Source: Symsagittifera roscoffensis
Taxonomy: Eukaryota; Xenacoelomorpha; Acoela; Convolutidae
DNA length: 60,000 nt
Assembly: GCF_963678635.1 (NCBI RefSeq)
Contig: NC_087067.1
Span: 46,304,001 to 46,364,000 of the forward strand
Direction of reading: 5' to 3'
This document shows, one piece after another, positions 9,101 through 19,550 of this stretch. Below the pieces are notes generated by a model. It searched no databases. It saw only the letters and a program-made list of their open reading frames with translations, and was not told the origin of the DNA. The position numbers and the translations under genes were made by a program. The stretch's first letter is position 1; each line of letters begins with the position of its first letter.

Positions 9101-11852
9101 ACAGTTTCAAGTCAATTCAAATTTATAAAGTTTTTTTATTTTGTCATTTTTTCTAAATTATAGTTGTTTCTTGATGCACATTTTAAGTTTTTTTTTCACA
9201 TCCAAAATATCAGCACACAGTTTAGTTTCATGATTTATAAAGAAGACTACATTTCACCAACCGCGGGATTCTTTCAATTAATATGAAACTTTTGTTTAGT
9301 GGTAAGATTTTGTGTATAAATGAACCAAAAAAAGAAAAATTATCTCCCTTCTAGAGATTTTTGACAGAAAGAAGATTATGCTCTATTTCAATAGATTATA
9401 ATAGTTTATAAGAGATTATAAGAGATTTTCCGAAAAATTATAATCAATTACAATTGATTATAATTTGTTATAATGCCACCAAAAAATTGATCATTATAAT
9501 GGGTTATAAACTATTTGAACATCTGCATTTGGCGCTTATAGTTATTTATAATTTGATAAAACTACAATTATAAAGTAAAATAAACGATTATTTTCTTTTT
9601 TTTTTACTGAGCGCGGGTCCCCATCAAAAAAACTTCTTTTTTCTTTTTTTTCTGAATCAATCAATCATTTTTATATTAAGGACAAATACTAACTAAAGCT
9701 GATTCTCTTATGGTAAAGGTCTTAAAATCCGATTACCGTGGAAGGGAAAAACTTTTGCGCTGCTGTTATGTATGCCACGAAATCTTTTAAAACTAGAAGT
9801 ATGGATAAAACTGCGGTAAAATCATATCTCGACAAGTTTCACAGCTTTTTTAATCTCCACTGTAACTTTTAACTTAGTTGTTGTTTGTTTTCATCTTTTC
9901 GAAGACGCTCTAAGTTACTTCAGCAAATTTCTTCAAAGTTTCGAATCATAAAACGGGTCTTATGCACTAAACGGCCCAAAATCAGTTTTTCTACATCGTA
10001 AGCTGGAAACTAAGTGATCAAATTTGATTGGGTAATTTTAGCCAATCAATTTCAAGTTACACGGTCAGGCATTCCGATCAACTTTTCTAGCAGATAAAAA
10101 TATAAGCCGAAATTGCCGAAAAGGTGGAACTTTGAGTCAAATTACCAAATTAATTTTGCGTCACTTGTGAAATCTTGCCCAGGCAAGCAAAATTCAGTAA
10201 AATGGCTTGACAAAACAAAATTTAATTTTCTTTATCATTTCGGCTAATAATTTTATCTGCATGAAATTTCAATTGAAATGGCAGAAAATGTCGATGGAAC
10301 TTGGTTGGCTAATTAGCCAATCAAATTCATCCACAAAAATTTCAGCTCAAGAGATGTAGAAATCATGAATTTGGGCCGTTTAGTGAATAAGACCCCATAA
10401 AACTTCTCAAAAGTTAGTCGGAACATTCCATGTTTTGCCTTGATTTAAGCAGTTTCCAATTTATTTCATCTTTTTCCCTTTTTCAGCAAGCCATCAATTA
10501 TGGAAATTTTCCCGCTGTCTTCTATGGTCCATTTCAATTTCCCGAGTGGCTTGGAACTCAACAATGGTTTAGATTCACCTCGAAAACTGAGCGAATATCA
10601 GTTATTACGCGATGAATATTTCGAGAACTTGGTCATCGATACATTGCCTGATTCAATTGACCGTGGAGTATTTGGAACAATAAAGTTACTTTTCGTCAAC
10701 TACTTTCTGGGTTGCCAAAATAGTTCATCAGAAGCATGTGAGACTGGTACAGTTTCGGATGAATTGAACCTACTTTGGGAAGATGAAAAATGCGATGAAA
10801 TACAAGTTGGTCAGCTCTGTATTATTTGCTTCATGCAACGGAAAGGAAAAATACGGTCAGAAGACAACCTTGACGAAACGTAAGCAAAGAAAATAATTCA
10901 AGCATCACATAGACTCAAGCCTCTCGTTTTCAAGCCTCTTCGCTTTCTTCTAATCCTAATGCCAGGAACTTTAAGAAATAGATCCAGAATTCATGAACGC
11001 CTATTTTACTTTCTTAATCACAACTGAACGGTTTTTGTACCCAATCAACCAGGTGGCAGATCTAGGTTTTTCTCGAGGGGGCGGTTTTTCAAAAAAATTT
11101 CAAACTTTTATCGACTTTTTTTAGGTCAACCAAACTGATTTTCCTAACTCTCTCAAATCACTAAAAAGACCCTATTTTGACCATATTTTGAGATATTAAA
11201 AATTGATATCTCAAAATAGTACAAAGGGGGACCGTTTGTGTCGTCGGTCAGGAGGTCGAATCTCTGAGTGAAAAGGCGTCCGCCCCCCTCCCCCAAAATC
11301 GCTGGTGCAACAAATATGAAAAAAAAATAGTTTTCAGGCAATTTTAAGAACGAGCGAATTTTTGAAGTGATTCCAGAAAAAAATGTGAATCACAATTGAA
11401 ATGTGTTCAGCATGAGAAATTACAAGAACCCGAACTGCTTATGGTATCTCAAATTGCGGTTTGAAGGGGAAAGGAAGAAAAAAAGCTCGTTTTTCAGGTG
11501 TGGTTACCTAACGACAACTACAGCTAGTACTTCGTCTACTTCGACTTCCACGACTACAAGTAGTACTTCGTCTGCTTCGACTTCTGCAACAACAAGTAGT
11601 ACTTCGTCTGTTTTGAGATCCACAATTGAGAGATCCGAAGACGAAGCTACAACTAATACGACGACAGATGCAGGTAATACAACTACAGACAAAGGACAGT
11701 TGCGCCGGCCATCTTACGGAACGCGTGAAAAATTAAGTCAACTTGACATTGCTCCAATAATCGGGAGCTCTACGATGAGTCACCGGCGTTTCACCAGAAT
11801 TGTTCCTTTAATTTCTGGATACACGGTGCTTACTATCAGGGATTTGCTATAA
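3187..11852 (+). CDS. Three-exon 3' part of a predicted secreted/surface protein with Ser/Thr-rich tail
   Basis: Exons are 3187-3480, 10487-10879 and 11498-11852, with stop TAA. Acceptors are TTTTTGTTTCAG, CCCTTTTTCAG and CGTTTTTCAG; donors are AAG|GTAAAA and AAC|GTAAGC. Every junction is phase 2, so the three join in one frame without a stop (about 348 codons). Exon 1 has hydrophobic strands (FALVVMCLNN, AKTFIALVLRK) that may complete the von Willebrand A-like fold begun at 572. Exon 2 is Cys-containing (residues around LGCQ, ACETG, CDEIQ, LCIICF). Exon 3 starts CGYLTTTT and has a 36-bp repeat giving Ser/Thr-rich, mucin-like sequence, then a charged region and a hydrophobic end. AATAAA follows at 11971. 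The upstream start was not established and the 7-kb intron may hide further exons. The product is not recognised. Confidence 0.55.
3995..4060 (-). repeat. Family A palindromic module, - orientation
   Basis: GACTGCTCGTATCAGGGCGA followed by AGCCCTGAATATTTTGACTG is the reverse of the module at 15895-15937. It is a conserved core of about 40 bp around the palindrome AGGGCTTCGCCCT, with no coding content. Confidence 0.6.
4489..5051 (+). mobile_element. Family B repeat, complete copy
   Basis: Begins GATAGCCGGTTACTGTGC, forms the hairpin CTGTGC-AAGTA-GCACAG, then a degenerate GTT.CC..CATAGTCTT. The middle has CGCTCGCTTTATTCGCTCGAA. It ends with AAAACACACCCAAATTC, a CCTCCCCATTT block and ATGGTCGGAACA, the inverted counterpart of the GTTCCGACCAT seen at the head of other copies. 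Related copies lie at 16995, 24500, 29500, 56165, 58664 and 59062. No reading frame of note. Confidence 0.7.
6190..6440 (+). repeat. Direct duplication, period about 130-145 bp
   Basis: TCTAAATTTCCAGACGTTTT and the following CTAAAAAGGGC..ACG.TTTTCAACTGCC recur about 120 bp later as TCTAAACTTCCAGAC...CTAAAAAGTGG...TTTTTCAACTGCC. ACTGCCTTTGCAAGTAGTTT occurs twice, near 6241 and 6383. Function unknown. Confidence 0.6.
9375..9560. repeat. Clustered TTATAA/GATTATAA palindromic tract
   Basis: At least eight TTATAA or ATTATAAT palindromes occur within about 185 bp, for example AGATTATAATAG, AGATTATAAGAG, ATTGATTATAATTTGTTATA and GGGTTATAAACT. Read as low-complexity sequence or the wreck of an AT-rich foldback element. 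Confidence 0.5.
9947..10403. mobile_element. Non-autonomous DNA transposon (MITE) with 8-bp target duplication
   Basis: The element 9955-10395 (441 bp) is flanked on both sides by CATAAAAC (9947-9954 and 10396-10403). The termini are inverted: GGGTCTTATGCACTAAACGG at the left and, reversed, GGGTCTTATTCACTAAACGG at the right, continuing with CCCAAA on both sides. Sub-terminal inverted blocks include TCTACATC. An 8-bp duplication is typical of hAT-like transposons, but the termini do not settle the superfamily. No coding sequence. It sits about 85 bp upstream of the exon at 10487, in its intron. Confidence 0.85.
11049..11310 (+). repeat. QWRIQDF-type dispersed repeat, copy 2
   Basis: Starts GGTGGCAGATCTAGG, TTTTTCTCGAGGGGGCGG, then TTTTTTTAGGTCAACCAA, AACTCTCTCAAATCACTA and GACCCTATTTTGACCAT, and ends in a C-rich block. 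This is collinear with the reverse complement of 1-260. The tail AGGAGGTCGAATCTCTGAG resembles 31090-31130. It lies in the intron before the last exon of the first gene. Confidence 0.65.
11526..11633 (+). repeat. 36-bp coding minisatellite (Ser/Thr-rich)
   Basis: AGTACTTCGTCT recurs at 11526, 11562 and 11598, an exact 36-bp spacing (12 codons). It encodes a repeated STSS.STS.TTTS pattern that could be heavily O-glycosylated. It is inside the exon 11498-11852 and stays in frame. Confidence 0.8.
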
Positions 11853-11970
11853 TTACTATAACTAAAATGATAAATTTTGATGCATGCATTTCACTATGTT
11901 GTTTCGGAAATAGTGGAGAAAAGTTTGATTTATCATTGATTGAATGAACTATTTGAGTTTTTTAGCAACA

Positions 11971-11976
11971 AATAAA
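11971..11976 (+). terminator. Poly(A) signal AATAAA for the gene ending at 11852
   Basis: AATAAA 119 bp downstream of the TAA stop; the first such hexamer after the stop. Confidence 0.6.
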
Positions 11977-12097
11977 GAAATATAATTTACATCTTAAGTA
12001 AAAATTGTAGTTTTACTAGTCAAACCAGTAAACTGCGATGTAGTTATTGTGTTTAGGCTCAATTATTATATTCACACTTTTCGCCCCTGAAATTATT

Positions 12098-12315
12098 GGC
12101 ATGTTTCGCCCCCATGCACTTTTCACTCGCACCCATTTCGCCTTTGCCCCTCAAATCGTTAACTTAGAAAGCGGCAATTAATTAATTTTAAAGCGAACAA
12201 ATATTTGTGGATGTGTAAAAATCTGGCGAAACATGCAAAAATTTAGAGGCGGAACGGGTGAGGACGAAATTTGTGAAACTACGAGGGGCTAAACGCATGC
12301 GGGGCGAAACGTGCC
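12098..12315. mobile_element. MITE-like element, ends GGCAYGTTTCGCCCC
   Basis: The left end GGCATGTTTCGCCCCCATGC is mirrored by the right end, whose complement reads GGCACGTTTCGCCCC then GCATGC. Total about 218 bp. GGGGCGAAA/TTTCGCCCC motifs also occur just outside and inside. No clear target duplication was found and there is no coding sequence. Confidence 0.7.
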
Positions 12316-12400
12316 ACATTTCTCAATCATAGACTTAACAACTCTAAGCAAAGACTTGGAAATTCGCAGCTTTTCAACAGGTCTGAGGATATTTTGGGAT

Positions 12401-12575
12401 CAAGTTAACATCTTCCCCCGAGATAGGCCAAGTTAGGATCTTCGACTTCATTATTAAATTCACATTAAATTGACTTGCATGTAAAATGCTCCGTTATGAT
12501 TGGCTGAAAATTTCCAGCTTAGAACCTAGTTATCATCCTCACCTTAAACCACTTTGGGGGGAGGATGTTAACTTG
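12401..12575. mobile_element. MITE-like element, ends CAAGTTAACATCYTCCCCC
   Basis: CAAGTTAACATCTTCCCCC at 12401 is matched in reverse by GGGGGGAGGATGTTAACTTG ending at 12575, a near-perfect 19-20 bp inverted repeat enclosing about 135 bp. GGGATCAA-type sequence flanks or follows the element. No coding sequence. Confidence 0.75.
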
Positions 12576-15403
12576 GTCGCTATTTTGATAAAATTTTTGG
12601 GATCAACCATACAATCCTACATTTCAGTTAGATAGAGGAGCGACCTTTTAATAGTCCAAAATTTTGGAAAAAACTCTTGTTTGTTGTTCAAAAACTATAA
12701 AGAAACTTGATTGATAGTTTAATTAACGCCGTTTAGTCTCGTTAGATACAATCATCTCGCAATTTCTTAACATAAAAGAATTCACTTTGACTACTTTTTA
12801 GCCAAATTAGTTGAACCAATATTTTGTATTCTAGCCTTATTTGGATCAATTAGTTTATTTCTGCTTATTTTAAAATTATTTTTTTCCTCCCCCCCCCACC
12901 TGCAAAGTTTTCAAATAATTTTTTTATTCAGATTGTCCGATTTCCGATTGTTATAAAAATTGGCATGCGAATTGATTACGTCATGGCAAACATATTTCAG
13001 CTTGATATTAAACCTTGTAATACTTCTCTTGATACCATAAAGTTAATGCTCGTCTGAGGAGGGAAAAAAGGAAAAAGAGCCTTTTAAAAATATTACTTTT
13101 TAGTTAGACAACATAAAATTTTGGTTTAAATTGTCACTTAAACAAACAATAGGAATTAGTCTGACGACTTGAGCATATAAATTTTGATTCTTCTAATTTA
13201 AATTATTTGGCTGAAAAGTACTGAAAAGTAAAAATTCTGCCATCACTGAGAACTTTCAATGTTAACCTTGATTCTTTTTTGTTAAACGACTGTGTTTGGA
13301 CTTCGTCATAAGCAGTAGTTTGAAAAATATGAATGCAAAAAAATTTTTAGAATTTTTTTTTAGAATTTTTTTGTTCTTAAAATTTGTTTAGCAACCAAAA
13401 TGAAAACTAAAAGTCTTTTCATCAGTTTTGGATTTTTGGTATGCAAAAAATGTTTTTTATACAATTTTCATAAATAGAAATTGTAAGATAAGAATTTTTT
13501 AACTAAAATTTTGATGATCAATATGTGTTTATTCAATTGAAACCCGATATAAACTCACTTAAGCTTACTTTTTAAAAAAATCAATTTTTCGGAACGACTT
13601 CTGAAAAAATGCTTGTCGTACAGTTTTCATTAATAAAAACTGTTTGATATACAATTTTCCATAAAACACATGCATGGAGTAGGATGATAAGCAGTTCTTT
13701 GTATGGAATTGAAAGATAGATGAGCGTTTTTGTTATATGTAGGTCAACTCGGACCTATATGAGGACCTTGAGTTGACATTCGACAAAAACTAACAAGGAA
13801 AAAAGTGCATAAAAATTTTTCAGGGTTGATAAAAAGCAATTACTTTAGCAAACTTTCGAATCAAAATTTCATCTCAAAATTGACCTTTTTGGCTCTTTTT
13901 TTAAATCAAAAGTTACTCCGTTGACCTGCTTGTGAATTTATCGAGACATGAGCCCAAAATTTTATGCTACATAGCAAAGCTCGAGGAAGGTTTATCTCAA
14001 CAACTTTGCGCTAAACAAATAAAAATTGTTTTTAGTCGATAAAATGGTATCTTGCAAACCAAAAAAAAAACATTTTTGACTATCAAACGAAATTAGAAAA
14101 TTTTTACACAAAATAGGAGATTAAAAAACCAGTACGAGGCCAATTGGTACCTGTTATGCGCACAAAAAAATGTAACGTACAAAATTTTGGCGCATAAATT
14201 TGTCTTAGACTCGGCAAGGAAAGAAAAAAGCACATTATTGAGCAAAAAGATCAAAGCAATGAGCTAAAGTTTGAATCTGCACAGTTCTTAACCATTTGTT
14301 TCTTGATTCCATAAAAGCAAAATGATTCAAAAATATCAAAGAAAAGAGTCTTGCTGTCGCAACCGGGACCAAAATCGTTCCGTTATTATTATTGTGGAGT
14401 CCGTACACTACTCAGAACGTTAAATTTGAACACGTATTGACTGCTGCCATCAAAGAAATTTCTTGAAAACTTCGGTCCATCTAGAATTTGCTATCAAAAA
14501 TGGAAAATTATTGGAAAATATATGGCTGTTGCTCAGTTTTAACTTCAAGTTATTACAAAACTTGTTCCGTTAAAACTAATGGCGATTTTGTTGGGCCGGT
14601 TAAAATCGCGTGAAACAAAAATTACAAGAGCTTGATTGAATTCATGTATTTTTTAGACAATTATAAAAATTTTCATCCAAAAATACATATAATTTTTTGC
14701 TGTACAGAGAACCAATGAATAGTTGATGAAATTGTGTTGCAATGAAGTTGTTGTTTCGAACATAAAATGTATATCAAAATTGGGCACAATTACTTGAAAG
14801 CTAAAAAGAATTGGAAAATCTTGTTGCATCTTCGGCTGATTGAGGTGTTTGTAGCTTAAGAAGATGTTGCACAATTCATTGACCAATTATACAAAAACGA
14901 AGACCAAAAAAGCAATTAGCAATTGTTGATATTGATGATGGTTCTAATTGATGATATCAGTATCAGTTTCGGCTATACCCGACGCTAGAACCAATGTAGC
15001 TTTCTGTGACCTTGAACAGTTTACAAAGCAATTTTGAAATAGTCAATGATAGCTGCGTCCGTTATGTCATGCTTTTTTTGACTTTTGCGACCATGGGACT
15101 GTTGGTGGCAGAGACTAAGTTGTGAAAAAAGTATCTTCAACATTTTTTTTGATATGATTTCAACAGAGAATCTAACTTTTCACAAGATGATCCAAAACAG
15201 TAGTTTGAGTAAGTTAATATTTTTTTTATCGTTTTCACTAAGCGTAAGGAAAAAGTTAGTGGTATAAAATGTAAACCTATTTGACCAGTTTTCCCGCTTA
15301 TCGAAAGAATCCAATGTTTTCATTCTGCGAAATATTTCGATAAACAAATAAAGACTGTGAAATTTTTCTTATATAATTTCACAACTTATGTTCTATACAT
15401 TTT

Positions 15404-16119
15404 TGTTTCAACTTTCGAAGAGGGTGATGAAGTATTTGTGCTCGAGATGGTTTTTTTTCTAGACAAATTTCGATTTTTACTTTGGTGAAAGGTAATTACC
15501 CTGAGTTCAAGATTTAAAATTTTTTTCTCCCTTTATTCCATACTTTTTCATAAATGGGGGTTTAAAGATGACCAAACTTGATAATTAACGCGCGGTTTTT
15601 CAAAGATTGCCAGTAGCAAATTTGGAATAATTAATGCGCGATGTATTTTGTGCTGGTAAGGCGTAAGCGGAGATTTAAACCGTATTATAAATCGTTCAGA
15701 AACGGATTAAAACGGATTGAGGCATGCTATTTCGTCTATATATTACTTTGCTTTATGCAAAAGACATCACTTTTTATTTCATATAGCGAGTCGGTGGATG
15801 ATTTAAAAAAACATCAAAAAAATTGTCTGGAAAGTTTTTTTTTAATTCCATCGTTTCTTCTATCTTAAATTAGTCCGTAGAAATTATAATGCAGTCAAAA
15901 TATTCAGGGCTTCGCCCTAAGACGAGCAGTCCTAATTGATTGGTAGCTGACTTCTTAAGCAATCAGTAAGGGAGGATAGTCTAGTGGTGAACGCGACCCT
16001 TCTGGGACCACAAAAACCCTAGGAGCGATCCTCCGATGGAAATATTTTTGAGATTTGGTCTGAATAAAAAAAACCACACCGAGCATATATATTCTCTACT
16101 TTCTTCAAAATTCGGAACA
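15404..16119. mobile_element. Family A element, complete copy (716 bp)
   Basis: The left end TGTTTCAACTTTCGAAGAGG...GTGCTCGAGATGGTTTTTTTT is mirrored by AAAAAAACCACACCGAGCAT...CTTTCTTCAAAATTCGGAACA. The internal order is CAAATTTCGATTTTTAC, a GCGCGATGTATTTTGTGCTG block, AAGGCGTAAGCGGAGATTTA, GAGGCATGCTATTT, and the palindromic module with AGGGCTTCGCCCT and GACGAGCAGTCC. This is the best reference copy of the family in the window. A tRNA-like sequence lies near its right end. Confidence 0.75.
15971..16034 (+). other. tRNA-like sequence (SINE head or tRNA relic) inside a family A element
   Basis: TAGTCTAGTGG at 15977 fits the Pol III A box, and GGAGCGATCC at 16022 resembles a B box one base short. 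GGAGGAT (15971-15977) can pair perfectly with ATCCTCC (16028-16034). The arms between do not fold into a proper cloverleaf and the length is short, so this is a tRNA-derived piece rather than a working tRNA gene. Confidence 0.4.
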
Positions 16120-16397
16120 ATAAATTCTAGTTTGATCTTCCAAGAGGCAGCTTTGGAAAGTAGATCAGTGACTTTTCTTTCATTGAAAGAAAGATCAATG
16201 AAGCGTTAAAATGATCGAATTTTATTGATAATCGCAAGTGTTGCATTGTTTAGTCAGTCACATATGCGCTTTTTCATTCAGTTGGAAAAATGCCTTCAAC
16301 AATATTTCAATTTGCTTCCAAAACTAAAATTATCCTGTTGAGAGTCTTCAAAACACATTGAACATTGCTATTAAAAGGGCCGACTTGTTTTAGTTAC

Positions 16398-16405
16398 TTT
16401 ATAAC
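16398..16405 (+). promoter_or_regulatory. Weak TATA-like box upstream of the first phospholipase gene
   Basis: TTTATAAC about 75 bp before the ATG at 16476. This is the only TATA-like motif at a plausible distance; such motifs are common in DNA this AT-rich. Confidence 0.25.
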
Positions 16406-16475
16406 ACTATTGCTCTAAACTAACAAAAAAGATTGAGAGTGGCATTTCAATTTGGATGGTTGTTTCTAATTTATA

Positions 16476-19400
16476 ATGCGATGGATTCTACTGGGATTGG
16501 TGTTGATGGTCTGGGCGTCATTAGTTTCAGGTAAATTTTAGCCGTAGGATTCTACTTCTTGGATTTTTTATCAACCTTCCTACTTTAGTAGTAATGGGAA
16601 ACGATTTTTGGGGCATTTATTTGTATTTGGATTATTAGCTGAGCAGTTGGGTAAACCCTCTACAAAATGATTCTTACTTACCGTCATAAGGTCATTTTCA
16701 AGATTGATAAAGAAACTCCAGTTCTCTTGAAGTAACTAAATCACCTATTTAAGTTTTTTCCCTCTTTTTTTGCTAATTTGCAGTTTCCCAATAATAGCAA
16801 TGATTGAAGTATTTTCTGCAACATGGTTTGCAACAGTTTAGCGTACTACCATGCCGCGGAGAAACCGCGTTTTTTTGCAAAAAGTCCACTTGTGGATCAC
16901 TTTCCCGAAGTACATTTTCGAGAATCAATAACAGTTTTTCGCAACGTTTTGCCATTTTAAGAAAGCGAATCTATCCTTTAAACTATTATCATTTACAAAT
17001 TTTAAACAATAACAGTTAGTTGCTCTGCAAATAGCATAGAATTTTCCGCCCATTTTCATCACAAGTTATATGAATATTTTTTTCAAATCAAATATTTGTT
17101 TTTTCGTGTGTGTTTTTAAGAGAAAAGTAAACAAACGCGTACAGTTTTCATGAAATAGAAATAATCGACAAAATTTTTCTATGAATAATGAATAACAAAT
17201 AATTTTTAAAAATACCGCATCAGAAAAAGTTTTCAACAACTTTTTTGATTTTTTACAGAAAATTGTTTCGAATTAGAGCGTTAAAAAAGAATTAAAACAC
17301 ACCCAAAGACAAAGTTATTCCTTATTATTTATGATCGGAACATTTAGTGAAACTGTGCTTTAAAACAACTTTAGATATATGGTTTTGTCCCTATCCTATA
17401 ATATATAAATACATAAAAGGAGTTATAAGAGTGTGAGGGTTGGGGTCATTTTTTAAACCTTTTCTATACATTTTACTGTCGTTTTTCGTTTGTCTATGAA
17501 TCTTATATACAGTTGGATGAAATCACTAATTGACAAATGATATAGTCTGACTATAATTAAAAGCTGAATTCACAGTCAATTTTGTTTCAAAATTTGTCTC
17601 AAACGATGTTTGGCAAACTTTGATAAACTCCCGTTGAGCTGAACATAAAAGTTGTCAAAAAAACTTTTGAGCTATTAAGTATCGGAGTTCTAAAATTTTT
17701 CTCTTTTTGTGTTTTTCTGAAAAAATGGGGCGTAAATCTTGTTTTTCCTTTCAGTTCAAACAACACTTTCTCAGTCACGGATTGTTAAATTACAGAAAAA
17801 AATTTAAAATACCCGCAACAACATTGAATATTGCTTAAAGCACAAAAAAGTTTCGATGGGGCAATTTAGCCGACAAAACAGAAAAAAAACATAATAATTT
17901 GTTTTCAAATCGGTATGTTACAATAAAAGATGGATTTATTTATACTATGATGAAGCATCAATTTGGGAGATCATCAGGAGATCTTTCGAAATTTTGAGAG
18001 ACGTCTCCTACATAGGCCGATAGCAATCAGAATTTTTTGAAATTAAATTTTTTCAGTTCAAAAAAAAATCGTCGTAACCGGATTCAAGCAAAGATTTTTT
18101 GAAAATCCAGGCATAATTGCTCGCTTCATTCCATGTAAGTATACGTGAAAAAATATATATATTTCTGTTATTTGGGGGCTGTAATCTAAGAATGCCATTT
18201 TGCTTTGCTCACAAATTATCTTCCAATTTCAAATATGCAGCTCGCAAGACTCCTCCAATTTTATTTCAAAAAAGCTTTAAAAGTTAATAAAAGTCAAAGG
18301 ACACCTGCCCAATTTGAGCTCATTAAATTATTTCACTGCAACGCATTATTTTGCACTAGCATGAGTTTTATCTTGTTTTGGTATAATTTTTTGCATACTT
18401 GGTGCCTTTGAAACTTAACTAACATTAACTCGGCCGGTTTTTGTCTTTTTTAGCTAAATATTCTTGTTTTTTTTTTCAGCTGGAGGTTTTTTAGCTAAAG
18501 TTTTTCCCTTTTCAGCTGAAGGTTTTTTTAGCTGAAAGTTTTTGTCTTTTTCAGCTGAAATTTTTGTCTTTTTCAGCTGAAGATTATTGTTTTTTTAGCT
18601 AAAATTTTTTATCTTTTTTAGCTGAAGAATTCTAGTTTTTTTGCAGCTGCAGATTTTTACATTTTTCAGCTAAAGATTTTAATTTTTTTTTCAGCTGAAT
18701 ATTATTGTTTTTTTTTTCAGCTGAAGATTTTTGTCTTTTTCAGCTGAAGATTGCAACTTTTGCAAAGAAGGTGAAAGAAGTGTACAAATCAAAGACTGCT
18801 ACAACCAGAATCCAACCAACGGGTGTGGAGCCAGTACGTGGAGTGACACTGCCCTGAAAATACTGGACGCTCTAGTCAATGAAGCCGCAGAAGAGTGCTG
18901 TAATGAACATGACAGGTGGGGAAACTCTTTTACATACTATGCTAGACAAATAGTGATAAGTGGCAGACATTTTTTGTCGATTATTGAAAAAGCGAAGTCC
19001 ATTTTTTCACGCTTAAATATATGTTGAATTCCCCACGTTTTTTTGTGCCAAATTCTAAAAAATCCATCTTTTTATCTGAACACGAAAAGCCCGCTTCAAA
19101 AACTCAAGTGACAAAAAAATCGAAGTTCCTTTCCAAACTGCCAAACTCATTTTGTTGTCAATATAAATGAATGAGAAAAACTTCGGAGTTTAACTGTACA
19201 ACAGCACTTCGCTATGAAAGAAAGAAGAACTAATCTTTTAAATTAACTTTGATTAAGTAGATATTTATGTATATATTTAACTACATAAATCAATTATAAG
19301 TTTGCTTGATTGTTCCTCCAACAGATGCTACGAGGTGTGTGGGAAATCATTCGAAGCTTGTGAAGACGAGTTCAGAGAGTGTCTGGAGCCTCTGGAACTG

Positions 19401-19550
19401 TACCACATTCTGGCATTCTTCACAGAAATAGGCGGTTGTTCCAGCTACAAACGAACACATGGAAATGTATGCCAATGTGTGCCTGTGAACTCAACAGATA
19501 CCATGGTGGAGGCGCCGTGTCCTTTTGATTCTGATGATTCAATGAAATGA
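16476..19550 (+). CDS. Secreted phospholipase A2, group XII-like (paralogue 1)
   Basis: Three exons: 16476-16530, 18744-18915 and 19325-19550 (TGA), giving 150 residues. Exon 1 is only a signal peptide (MRWILLGLVLMVWASLVS) ending at donor CAG|GTAAAT; cleavage after VSA would leave E20 as the mature N-terminus. Phases 1 and 2 match at both junctions. The mature part has a paired-Cys start (DCNFC), a glycine-rich calcium-loop-like NGCGAS at 44-49, and the catalytic CCNEHDRCY at 70-78 with His74-Asp75. It continues with a long CGKSFEACEDEFRECL helix typical of group XII enzymes. VNST near the end is a possible N-glycan site. It should hydrolyse the sn-2 ester of phospholipids outside the cell, using calcium, if active; some group XII relatives are inactive. 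Intron 1 contains a decayed family B copy and the acceptor array at 18446-18743. AATAAA follows at 19881. Confidence 0.92.
16995..17350 (+). repeat. Family B repeat, decayed copy in intron 1 of phospholipase paralogue 1
   Basis: GTTAGTTGCTCTGCAAATAG then CATAGAATTTTCCGCCCA matches the family B hairpin head with mismatches. AAAACACACCCAAAGACAAA and TTATGATCGGAACA near 17290-17342 match its tail. Confidence 0.5.
18446..18756 (+). repeat. Tandem array of about 14 3'-splice-site-like units
   Basis: Units of roughly 16-27 bp, each a T-rich tract, CAG or TAG, then CTGAAG or CTAAAG (consensus TTTTTCAGCTGAAGATTTTT), occur at about 18452, 18478, 18493, 18513, 18529, 18552, 18574, 18597, 18620, 18644, 18668, 18692, 18719 and 18741. 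The last unit is the actual intron-exon border of phospholipase exon 2, where CTGAAGATTGC is coding (A-E-D-C). The array is thus a multiplied acceptor: about 13 potential decoy acceptors lie 5' of the true one. The spacing is irregular and units have diverged. Confidence 0.9.

Larger units (their letters stand above)
5060..9950. other. Intronic/intergenic span, no supported gene
   Basis: Lies between the exons at 3480 and 10487. A less AT-rich patch at 5200-6110 carries two open - strand frames (5230-5523 and 5693-6112, the latter 139 codons) with no recognised domain, splice context or neighbour support. The rest is AT-rich with a local duplication at 6190-6440 and a TTATAA-rich tract at 9375-9560. 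I see nothing else to annotate. Confidence 0.4.
11977..16475. other. Intergenic span with several inverted-repeat elements
   Basis: No gene is supported between the first gene and the first phospholipase gene. It holds two short MITE-like elements (12098-12315 and 12401-12575), a small foldback at 13743-13779 (GTCAACTCGGACC with a reversed partner), a full family A element (15404-16119) and a tRNA-like sequence inside it. The remainder is AT-rich with no convincing exon. Confidence 0.5.

Noticed and set aside
10487-10615. Alternative frame of the exon at 10487 (QAINYGNFPAVFYGPF...)
   Set aside because: Looks protein-like but meets TGA at 10615 with no donor before it. The other frame is open to a good GTAAGC donor and matches phase 2 on both sides.
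11504-11692. Val-rich open frame on the - strand
   Set aside because: Antisense of the Ser/Thr-rich coding minisatellite.
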